This document shows, one piece after another, positions 1-11,533 of a stretch of 64,000 bases of DNA. The position numbers and the translations under genes are program-made. The DNA comes from Lepturacanthus savala (Eukaryota; Chordata; Actinopteri; Scombriformes; Trichiuridae): NCBI GenBank assembly GCA_030544235.1, contig CM060466.1:1104592-1168591 (forward strand), in the 5' to 3' direction. Under the pieces are notes generated by a model. That model worked only from the letters and a program-made list of their open reading frames with translations. It was not told where the DNA came from and searched no databases. Position 1 is the stretch's first letter. Every line of letters begins with the position of its first letter.

Positions 1-614
1 TGAGAAGAAAAGCCCATGGGATGCTGGGAGTGTTGAAATTGGAATCACATGTTGGTGGATCGGACCTGGACTCAGAAGGTTTGGTTCTGTTTTGTCTCAG
101 CAGCTTTTATTGACACATCATACGTCGACATCAGTCGACTTCCTGCTTGAATATTTCCAGTGGCTTTTGTTTTGGACAGACACAGGATTAAAGATAGAGA
201 GAACAGCAAAGCAGGAGGATTATATTTCAGTTTTGGCTTTTTTTTTTCTAGCATATTTCTTTAAAAAAATAGTATAAAAGATGTTTGTATTGCATACTGT
301 GTCGCATCAAATATCACATGAAACCCATGACGTTTAATACTGTTTCTAGCACTTAGTGGACGAGCCTTCATTTAGTAGCTACGGCTGTACATTAAAAAAA
401 GCATTTAGTATTAGATGATACACAATAGAAAAATAAAATGACATTTAAAAAGACACATTTGATAATAAAGTGGCTCATATCTATATATATATATATATAT
501 AAGAACATTCCCTTTGTGACATTTATCATTCAGCTGTTTTACGTGACAATTTATTAGCTTTTCATTCCTACCAAGGAAGGTGCTGGTATGAAAATACTGC
601 AGGTAAATTGTTCT

Positions 615-652
<38 letters not shown>

Positions 653-1194
653 AAATATATATACACACACTAAATGACACACACACAAGTCAATGGATGA
701 TATATTAGCCAACGTCTATTTACTGACATGTTCAATCAACAAGAAGCTGCATTGATAAGTGTTTAATCCTATTTAAGTAGCGTGTGGCCTCCACTCAACA
801 CCAGCTTCATATTTCATAGTTCACATCGTGACAACAGCACCGTTTCTGCCGAATGATGATTCTCTGATTTTCCGACATGAGTCACAACAGCCCGTCTCTA
901 ACTCTTTAAGCATAAAACAGTGAAATCCAATAAGATAAATGGCTCTGACCCTTTATACTGAATATGTAGCACCAGAAAATCGCTGCTCATTCTTTTTAGT
1001 AGTTTGCTGGAGCTTCTGTTTGGTTCCTGATGATGACAACGTCCGGGGTAATGCCGGTTTGGTGTAGAAAAGCAGATACTTGCCAACAAAGCAACAAATC
1101 CTAATTCCTCCCATGTGAAGATATTTCTCCGTCCATATTTCTCGTTAATCTGACACCAGGTGAAGGAGGCATTACCCACAATGCCTTGTGTGTA

Positions 1195-1661
1195 GGGTTG
1201 CAAAATTCAGGGAATTTTCAAAGTTGGAAACTTTCCATGGGAATAAACAGGAATAAATCTATAATTGATGCAACTGGAAGGTTGGCCTTGTAGCATAATC
1301 CTGGCTAAAACAAGCAGATTTAAAGGGATAGTTCAACATTTTTGAAAATTCGCCCGTTGTCATGGTTCCCATAGTCGCAGCAATCGGTGTTTTATCGGTT
1401 TCCCTCATTAACTCAGCAACTCGTAAATGCTGTGGTGGACGAAGCCAAACACAGATCTGTCTCATAATGTTTCTGTTATTATCCTTGATTATACTCGATC
1501 TACAACAGTATTAATGTTTAACTTGCAAATATTAAATAAAAATGTCTTCATACAGTAGATAACTAGCTGGCATGTTAGGTGCTAAATGTTGGATATTTAC
1601 AAAATTCCCAAGTTTAACTTCCCATGGAAATTTACCGGGAATTTTCCGTCCTTTTGCAACC
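1195..1661. mobile_element. Non-autonomous DNA element with GGGTTGCAAAA ends, copy 1
   Basis: The left end reads GGGTTGCAAAATTCAGGGAA and the right end is a loose inverted copy (TCCGTCCTTTTGCAACC), with further inverted pairing around TTTCCATGGGAA. No transposase frame is visible. It abuts a TG run, suggesting insertion into a microsatellite. A second, diverged copy is at 23760-24192. Confidence 0.65.

Positions 1662-1663
<2 letters not shown>

Positions 1664-1748
<85 letters not shown>
1664..1748. repeat. (TG)n microsatellite
   Basis: Uninterrupted TG run of about 85 bp in the 3' flank of cxcl12. Confidence 0.95.
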
Positions 1749-1750
<2 letters not shown>

Positions 1751-2082
1751 GCTCAAATTGTCCCTTTTATAGCTGCGTGAAGTAAGAATCCTTAAACAGA
1801 CACACCGTTAGTTCACGTGAAGCACATTCAAACACACTTTCTCTCTCCCTTTGTGCGCTCCCACTCATATATCCCACATCCACACGTGTCCCATCATTCC
1901 CATGTGAGGTGTAGCTGGGGTGGAGGTTCACCGTGGCGGCGGCGGCGGCGCCAGTTCAGCAGTGAAGTGCAGGTTTCCACAAGCAGAGAGGTGGACGGGT
2001 GCATTGAGCGTGTTTTACATTCATTCAGAGCAGTGACAGGGAGGTATACAGGTATACAGGTGCAGCCTGACGACCACAGGGT

Positions 2083-2125
2083 TTAGTTCTTCTTGTTGTT
2101 GTTGCGTCTTCGGGATTTCTTCACC
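2083..2125 (-). CDS. cxcl12: cxcl12 coding exon 4 (basic C-terminal tail and stop)
   Basis: The acceptor TCTCTCCAG|G completes the lysine codon split from exon 3. The exon then encodes VKKSRRRNNNKKN and a TAA stop. Seven of the 13 residues are Lys or Arg and the rest are mostly Asn. Support for the exon is the good acceptor, the correct phase and the basic composition expected of beta-type or gamma-type SDF-1 tails; its exact sequence is not constrained by family conservation, so confidence is lower than for exons 1-3. Confidence 0.82.
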
Positions 2126-5100
2126 CTGGAGAGAGATTTGTAAAACTTCATCAGGGGCCAGATTAGACGAGGCAGCTTCATTTGGACGGCACGTCACAAC
2201 AGTAAAGTGCTTTATGTAAAATATTAGTACAAAACAATCGATTGAGAGGGTAAAAATCAAAAAATTTAAACAGAAATTAAAACTTAGTTAATTGAAATTT
2301 ACATAAAAAAACAAGGCAGATATAATTAAAAACAGTGGATAAAATTTAAATTAAAAACTAAGTTGCATTACAGTAGAAAAGTATTCGTCAAGTGTTTTTT
2401 TCCTGGTGAAAATAGACGTAGACGTGATGAAATCAGTGCCTTTAACGATGAAATCTACTGTATGAAATAAAAGGTTTATAATGTTTTATCATGTTTTAAC
2501 CCGTGTTTAAATAAATCTGAAACAACAATAAAAACCTGGGTCGATATTTATATTTAGCTGCCTGCTTACAAAATAAAATCAAATTAATATGATTTTTTTT
2601 TTTATATATTAGCAAGTTACTGATTTTACTATAGACGTCAGTCAGCAGTGTTTTTGGTTCACATTGTTAGTTTCTCTCTACAATATCTATAGAAAATCTA
2701 CAATAAACCTGGAGAAAAAGACTAAAATGAATCTATTGGTTTTAACTAATGCTGTCATTAAAAAAACTAATTGAATTAATCACATTTTAATGTCATATCT
2801 GCTAAAGGTCTCCTGATAATTAGAATTCTAGGATATTAATAAATTGTAGTGATGACTAATCAATTGAATACAGTAAGAAGAGAAGATCTGAAATCCAATG
2901 TTTTATTGGTGAACTGTGCTTCATGAATTAAATCCAGAAGTAAAGGTCCAGCACATTAAACCAGTTAGACCAGGTGCATTATTCATAAATGTAAAACAAA
3001 TACAGAGATTCAGTTAAATAAATAAAATAAGGCTGTCTCTAATAGACACTTAAGCTCAATATAGCAATTAAAAATGAATAATAGAAGTATAACACGCCTC
3101 TAAATGAGGCAAATGAAGAACAAGATGCCAACAGGCATATTGAAGAACAAGACGCCAACAGGCATATTTCTTTAGGCCTTTCACTGAGGCCACATCTGCT
3201 GCTGACACAGCAGGTAAGTCAGGAGAACATGACATAGTTTACCAGAGGTTAAAGGTCAGAGGAACAACACCTCAACCCCTAAAGAGGATCTGTGGTTTCA
3301 GTATCAACCTCTGAAATCAAAAACCCACAGGATCTAACTTGCCTCAACATGTTTGTTCAGGCTGGAGTTGCTGCGGTGGTCAGAGAACTCCTTGTTGTTG
3401 GTATTTATCGTCACGTCTCTGTTCTTGTTGTCAATAAAGTTCTGTTGTTGTGGTGACGTAGCATGGCCGAGAAGACTACGGGTCCTTCAATGGGACAAAA
3501 TTCAAATGAGCAAGCGTTGGCTCACCACCGTTGATACTCATAATAAAATTTTTAACGCGTTAACTTGCGGCGTAATTAATTAATCGAATTAACGCGTTAA
3601 AATGACAGCACTAGTTTTAACTATCAACCTGCTGTCAAAGAATAAAGAAACACTGACTAAACTAAGAGAAAAAGCTGACAGAATGAACACAGGTGTTCAA
3701 ACTGAGAAGTGAACATCATGACATGAATGTCATTTATGTGCAGCTGTAATTGAACAATTAAAGAAGGTGATAGTGACAAAGAGCAGCCACTTTAAAAATA
3801 AAACATCCCTCCCTCTAGAAACTAAAGAAGTTTTCCTGTTTATGTGGTAATGGATCAGACAACATTTACTTCTTTGTTGGTCATTTATTTCAGTTCTAAC
3901 CTTTTTAAAGTTACCGTCACTCCATTGATGATGGAGCACGCTAATAATAACACACTAAACGTTCTCCCGCTGGTTAATTTCATGCTGTCAAACACTGGAA
4001 AAGTTATATTGAACACTGAGACATTTACAGCAGGATGAATATCAGAGGCTGAGCTTCTCCTCATGAATTTTCTTCATAGTTTGTCTTCACATTGTTTACT
4101 TTAATAAGCATTTACAGTGTTTACAGCCTGGCAATAATCAGCGCCAGACAAATTCAGACCTTAAATGACTAACGGGTGCATTTTAACCACAAAAGCTCAT
4201 TAAAAAGTGAACGAGCTGCTGCAGTTTTTACTATGAACTGTTTTTCTGTCATGATGCTGCTCCTAAACCACAACAACTCGTTACGTAACGTGCAATTAGT
4301 GCTGATAATCATGTGGAAAAGGCCTCGTGTTTAATTACTGTGAGCGCAGAAGGCAGCAGACTCACCAGCGGCAGATTCATCACCGTTATCATGCTGATGA
4401 TTCCACAGCTTATAACATACCGTATTTTCCAGAGTACAAGTCGCACCAGCCATAAAATGCATAATAAAGAATAAAAAAACATATATAAGTCGCATTTTGG
4501 GGGAAATTTATGTTGTGAATCAGAGGTAATTAGGGGGCAATTGATTGTTTATCCAAGTTACCACAATTTATTTGATAAAATCCAACAGACGTGTCATTTA
4601 AAATGTAAACTAAAACTAGAACAGAGGCAACAACAGGCTGAACGGTGCTGACGTTACATGACCCAACTGAGAACGTGTCTGGTATGTTAACACAACATAT
4701 TAAGAGTTATTCCCATAACTACAGCATCAATAACATGCTAAGAAGTTCACCAAAACCATCCGTGTCACTAAAACCCAATGAAATCTTCATCCTCGGTGTC
4801 ACTTTTCATCAACTCCTCTAACTCCGGAGGTAGAAGATGCGGCGCTTCCTCTTCTACGTCGATGACGTCATGTTTTACTACTATGATTTTCTGTTCGCTG
4901 ACGTTTTTGTTCAGTTCTTCTCAGTTGTTGTTAAAAGTTACCGACAATGTTGAAGTTATCAACACCAGCCTAGAGCGCCCTCTGGAGGTTTAGTGTGGAA
5001 ATAACATGTAAATGATATACCAGTAATAATGTGGTAATAATTTACACATAAGTCGCTGCAGAGTAGAAGACGCAGCCCCGGACTAACTATGAAAAACAAC

Positions 5101-8100
5101 GTGACTTATAGTCCAGACAATACGGTACCTCAGATATGACATCTCAGGTATATTTACTATATTAAAAAAATGCCCATTAGAACATGCTTGAAATGAATGT
5201 TGACCTTCTTTCCTTTGTCAGCAATGACATTATTATCTTTTCTTTTTTGTCCGAGGAAAAAATAAATGGTACTGGTTCCTGTTTTGAACAGGATTCCTCG
5301 GCCAAACTATGAAAAAAAACAAAACGTGACTTATAGTCCAGAAAATACGGTAAATCAACCGTAACTGTCATTGTTAAACGTTTGTTCGTGTCTTACTTGT
5401 TGATGGCGTTCTTTAAGTACTGCTGCAGCCACTTGGTGTCTGGGTTGATGCAGACCTCCCTGTTGTTCTTCAGTTTGGCGCTGTTGGAGGAAAAAAAACA
5501 CGGAATTTGAGGGATTCTCAGTATTTTGTACTAAAATGTCTGCACTTTGTTATCATAGGATGAGTTATTATCACAGACGGGACTGTTGTGTTTATTCTCA
5601 CTTCTAAATCTGTAGCAGGATACAGACAATTCAGCATTTGAGCCTGATCCAAAGTCACATGGAGTAAATCAGCCTGAGAGTATTTTCACCTCTGGACTTC
5701 CTTCCGGTGGTGTTGATGATATCTGTTTTATTAACGAGGCCTCTCAGTCGCCTCAATGAAATATGCTGTTTTAATTAACAACGATCCTATAACGAGTTTT
5801 CTGAACGAGCAGATGGCTTTCTTGTTTTTTTCCCTCCTTCATTCAGAAAACTCATCAGGGATCAAGGCTGTGTATGGAGAAAAGACGATGACCTTTGACC
5901 CACACAGGTGGCTTTGCATGTTTTCTCAGTGCTGTATCGCTTATTATTATTCCTACTTCTACTCGTTTCAGTGTCCATTAAACTTCAACCTCACTTAAAA
6001 TGATCAGGAACATGTTTCAAACCCTCTTATTTCAGTCTAAACTCCAAGAATTGGTAATTAGCTTCATAAAACTATTACACATTACATTAGAAAACAAACA
6101 CGCTGTCGTTGGAGGCATTGCATTTAAATGACTGTTTAGTTATATAACCATGATATGATGAAATAGAGGTGGAAAATTGTTAATTGTGACATGAATGGGG
6201 CCTAATGGCTGCCTTACATGAATGAAAAGGAACTAACAACCTATTACAGCCTGTGATTTGGATAATTATGGGCAGAAATGTACAGTTATTATACGTAATC
6301 ATGCACAGCCACTGGTCCACTGGTTAAAACTTAATGATGCCCAGAGAAACATTCCCTAAAGCACTAAAGTATCATGAATGTGAAGCTGAAGACAAACTGA
6401 TGCTGATGGACCTACTTTTGTTCATGTGTTTTGATATTTGATATTTTATTCTTATGAAAGCTCTGACTTTATTTTGTCTTCAGGTTAGTTTTGAAGTGTG
6501 TATTCATATAGAAAAGTGGAAGATTAAGTTGATTTTTCATGGTTAAATGAGTTTACATTAGGTAAGAAACACACAACAGTTATTGTTATATATATTACAG
6601 TTATATTACAAGTTATAGAACAGACATTTGTACATGTTTCTATAAATGTAATGAGTTTAACTCCAATGAATCCTTCTAGATTTATATTTACTGTATATAT
6701 GACAGCAGAGAGTGTATTAATACTGTCCCATGTTTAAAAAACACTCTAATAATAAAAGACTTTTATTTTGGTAACATTAAATTTACCTTGTTAACGGGAT
6801 AAAGGTTGAAAAGACTTTTAATTTGGTAACATGATAAATTTACCTTGTTAACAGGATAAAGGTTTAAAATACTTTTAATTTGGTAACATGATAAATTTAC
6901 CTTGTTAACAGGATAAAGGTTTAAAAGACTTTTATTTTGGTAACATGATAAATTTAACTTGTTAACACAACAAATGTTAAAAAGACTTTTAATTTGGTAG
7001 CATGATAAATTTACCTTGTTAATGGGATAAAGGTTGAAAAGACTTTTATTTTGGTAACATGATAAATTTACCTTGTTAACAGGATAAAGGTTGAAAAGAC
7101 TTTTATTTTAGTAACATGATAAATTTACCTTGTTAACAGGATAAAGGTTGAAAAGACTTTTATTTTAGTAACATGATAAATTTACCTTGTTAACACAATA
7201 AACGTTAAAAAGACTTTTAATTTGGTAACATGATAAATTTACCTTGTTAACAGGATAAAGGTTGAAAAGACTTTTATTTTGGTAACCTGATAACTTTAAC
7301 TTGTTAACAGGATAAAGGTTCATAAAATAAAATTTATTCTTTTGCTGCCTTTGCTGGCTGGACTTTTTAAATTGTGATGTTTTTGTCCTACAAAGGTAAA
7401 CTGCTGGTTGTCGTCCATTCTTGGAGAACATGTGTATTTAATGACTGAGCGGGTGATTGACGTCTCTGGGACATAATGGGTTTTATTTGCTCTGCTGGGA
7501 ACAGTCGGGTTTATGATGGACGGCGCTGGGGTTTACAAAGAGCACGTTTCCTATGAGCGATTCTTCTGGCCCATTTATTCCAGGAGGATTTGCTGTGACA
7601 CAGCTGCTGTTTCAGATGCGTCGGGGGCAGTAAAACATGTGTCTCTCACACCTCGGCGGCAAAAGGTCGTGCATGGAGAGTTAACACGTGGAGGTGTAGC
7701 GCCTCGCCGCTCCTCTTTCTCCTCCCTCCATCCCTCCATCACACGACGCTGCAAATTAAAACGCATTCCTCTTTTTGCCTGAAGCCGCCCCCCCCCCCCC
7801 CACGGCTGCACCGCCTTTTAATTCACCGCCTCCCTGATTCCTCACCTCCGTTTTTATATCCACACACACACACATGAATGAGCAGATGGTCGGCCCTGAA
7901 CTTTAAAAGCAGCGGTTCAGGAGCATCAGTCCAGGCATCAAGCTCCAAATCCTTCAAACCAACACATGAGTCAGCAGGACAAACAGCTCCGTAACCAGAC
8001 CTGTGTTTGCTTTTCCCTCCGGGGGGGGCCTCCTCCTCCTCCTCCTCCTCCTCCTCCTCCTCCTCCTCCTCCTCCTTTTTTTTTATTTTATTAGGGGTGG

Positions 8101-11100
8101 CCAGCTCCTCCGTGCTGTTTTTGATGAGTCTCCCCTCTCCATCCTGTTTATCTGTCTGCTTGTCTGGCCCCGGCCGAACCAGAGAGCCGATTGACTTGGC
8201 TGGAAGTTTGATGGCCGGAGTTCCACAAGCAGCAGGTAGTAATTACTTCACAGCAAGTTAATACCAACAGCATGCTGGGACGGCTGGGGGGGGGTGGAAG
8301 GGGTGTAGTGTTACGAGCTGTCTTTCATCTGCCTGAATAGAGATATCAGAGCTTTGCTCTTTATTTCCCTCCTGTGGTTCTGAGGCCTAAGTGACTTCTT
8401 GACTCCTTCAGGCTGTTTTCTAGGAGGGGTTTTGCAGCCTGGCCGGACGCCGCTGCGTGTCCTGTCCACCTTTTACCATTCATTCATCCACCGGCTCCTT
8501 CTCCGTTTTTATTTTGTTTGGCAGGAATCCCACAGCCTTTTAGCCTCTTGGCTGCGAGGCTTCTGCCACCCTGTTTTTTAATTTTCCTGCAGCCAAACAA
8601 ATGGACGAGTCTTTTTATTTCACGGTTAATGTGTTCCAGACCAGTGGCGGTACACCGTTGTGTTATCGAGGGCAGGAAATCAAAAAAGTTGAGTGGATAA
8701 GGGACACAAGGGGTCAGCAGAAACACAAAGGTAATCACTTTGACCCTTAATTATTGCTTCCTTTTCCAAACATGGAATGGCCCCTGGAGCACCGCTTTCC
8801 TCTTTCTGAGTGTGTCGTGTTGTTTTAAACTCGGGTCGCTCATTTGGGAAAGAGTAGAGGGATATTAACACTGAACATCTCAATCTGTGTTTTTAATCCA
8901 ACAGCAACATTAAGATTTTAATTATCAGTGTTATTCAGTGAACTATGAATACATCATTTTTGGATGAGCGACTGTAGAATCCAGTAAAATGCCTTTTATA
9001 TATCTATATAAACTAATAATTGTGGTGTGTGCAGAGGTTCAAATGTCAGCTAGTGACAGTTTCAAAGCTTCATTTGGGGAAACTGAGGAGGTCAAGACGA
9101 GATGTGGAGGAGCAGGAGAAGTCCTTCTCTGCAGGGAGACAGAACAGACTCAGTGTGGTGCTGATGCACCGTTGGACTGGAGGAAAACCTGCATCCTCAT
9201 TCTAAAAGGATTTAAACCAGCGTAGCAGACGGATGAATTCTACTGTAACAGGTAGCTAATTATTCCTATTAATAAGGCAGCAACTAATGACTATTTGGGT
9301 AATTGATTATTGGAACATGATTAACCAATTGGTTTTTTGTCCAGACCAACAGTCCACAACCCAAAAATGATCAGTTTACTATTATAGAAGAATAAAGAAA
9401 GCAGAAAGAGAAGCTGGACATTTACATAGAAATGTAATAATTGGCTACTAATTGCTTAATTGATTATTATTGGCAGCTCTACCTATGAACACTCCTCCAG
9501 TGTTCCTGCAGTGTCATTGTTTAATGATGCTCCTTCTGCTGGATAAATCTACAACTCAACAACTGCTGTTGGTGTTTTTAGGATCCGTTTCATTCAGCGA
9601 CATCATTCACACAAACTACAACTATACTTCCAGTTAACCCATAATAATCCACTGTGACTCTGGTGTCGCTGCCCCTTTAAATGTTAAATGTGAATAATTC
9701 CTCATTTCCAGCTTTATCCTCAACTTAAACTGATGAAGGCCCTAAATAACGTGTCCTATATCACATTTATCCTGTTCCCACCACAATTCTTAATTAAATT
9801 GATGTAAAACAAGTGTCACATCAGGCTTATTAACATTAAAATAGTCATGGAAAACCAAGAAAACCAAGATATTAAGCACAAAAACAGCAAAAACTGCCAA
9901 GCTGATTTATTCAAATGAGGAATAAATTTACCATAAATATATATAACATCACAAATGTTCCTATAAGGAGAAATGGGTCCAGGTTCTTATGGGTTAAAAC
10001 AGTTCATAGTGAATAGGAATAGCTGATATAATGCTGTACTTAGAGAAACGACCCATAGTCTTTGGCAGAATTAGGACATTACTGCATCATATAATGTGCT
10101 GAAGTGTGACTTGACTTTGAAAAGCAGCTCTGATGTGACTCATAACAACACGGTGGCACTCATTGTACTTCAGGAAATGCTGCTTCCTGAAAGACTCCCA
10201 CCAAAAAAGGAAAGAAAAGACTCCATCATCGCATAGCTTCACCTTTACATTAGCACCAGGAAATAGTTTTCTCATCACTTACATGACTTGGAAGGGGCAG
10301 TTGGGCGTGTGGAGGAACTTGAGCTCCTTGATGGCTCGCTGAGGAACCGTGTTGAGGGTGGAACGACACCAGCAGCGCTCCACCAGGCTGATGGGCTTGG
10401 CTGCAAACACAGCAGCAAGAGACATGAGAAAAAACAGGCAAAGAACATGCACAACAACACGTATAACAAGAGAAATACTGTAAAACAACATATTACAAAG
10501 AAATGATGCAGTTAAAACAACACGTATAACAAGAAAAATACTGTAAAACAACATATTACAAAGAAATGATGCAGTTAAAACAACATATATAACAAGAAAA
10601 ATACTGTAAAACAATATATTACAAAGAAATGATGCAGTTAAAACAACACGTATAACAGGAAAAATACTGTAAAACAATATATTACAAAGAAATGATGCAG
10701 TTAAAACAACATATATAATAAGAAAAATACTGTAAAACAATATATTACAATGAAATGATGCAGTTAAAACAACACGTATAACAGGAAAAATACTGTAAAA
10801 CAATATATTACAAAGAAATGATGCAGTTAAAACAACATATATAATAAGAAAAATACTGTAAAACAATATATTACAAAGAAATGATGCAGTTAAAACAACA
10901 TATATAACAAGAAAAATACTGTAAAACAACATATTACAAAGAAATGATGCAGTTAAAACAACATATATAACAAGAAAAATACTGTAAAACAATATATTAC
11001 AAAGAAATGATGCAGTTAAAACAACACGTGTGGAAATAAAGTGTAATTAACTCGATGCTGCTGCTTAATGTTTAAACCAATGGAACCATTTTTTAGAATT

Positions 11101-11493
11101 TTAAAATTTGTATTTAGATTCATGACATTGCACAGATCTTCACGAGCAAACAAAATCAGATTTTAAAACCTGATGAATAAAACTGATCTCAAGGTTTTAA
11201 ATCCATTAATTACAAATGTTTTTTTCTAATGTTAATTTAATGTATTCCATGTTCAATCTATTTTTTTTCCCTCAGGATTCATCGTGGTTCAAATGAGGGT
11301 TTAACTCTTTCCATCACAATAAATTAAAGTCTGAAGCTTAGTGATTATTTGCATGACTTCCCTCAGTGGCCAGATTAAAAGCATGTCTAATGGACTGTAA
11401 CAAGCCTTTACGAAGCAGAGGAATATATGAGTTTACCTGCTATCGCTCTGAATAACATGTTCATTAAAAGGAGATTAGCTCTTTCGCGCTTTC

Positions 11494-11533
<40 letters not shown>

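Larger units (their letters stand above)
1..2082 (-). other. cxcl12 3' UTR and downstream flank
   Basis: On the gene strand this follows the stop codon. Candidate AATAAA signals (TTTATT on the plus strand) lie at 550-555 and 106-111; I cannot tell which is used. The stretch also holds a (GGC)n run at 1935-1949, a long TG run at 1664-1748, a mobile element at 1195-1661, TG at 616-649 and TA at 484-500. I see no other gene. Confidence 0.45.

Noticed and set aside
4778..4993. 71-codon serine-rich frame found identically in three places
   Set aside because: It is the antisense of the conserved tail in the TA-flanked MITE, repeated because the element is repeated.
6756..7322. CRISPR-like appearance of the 57-bp, 63-bp and 55-bp arrays
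   Set aside because: Units are head-to-tail with no unique spacers, in vertebrate DNA; these are minisatellites.
10279..10992. 237-codon minus-strand frame as a separate gene
   Set aside because: Its C-terminal part is exon 2 of cxcl12 and the rest is the intronic 63-bp array; kept as a finding about splicing, not as a gene.
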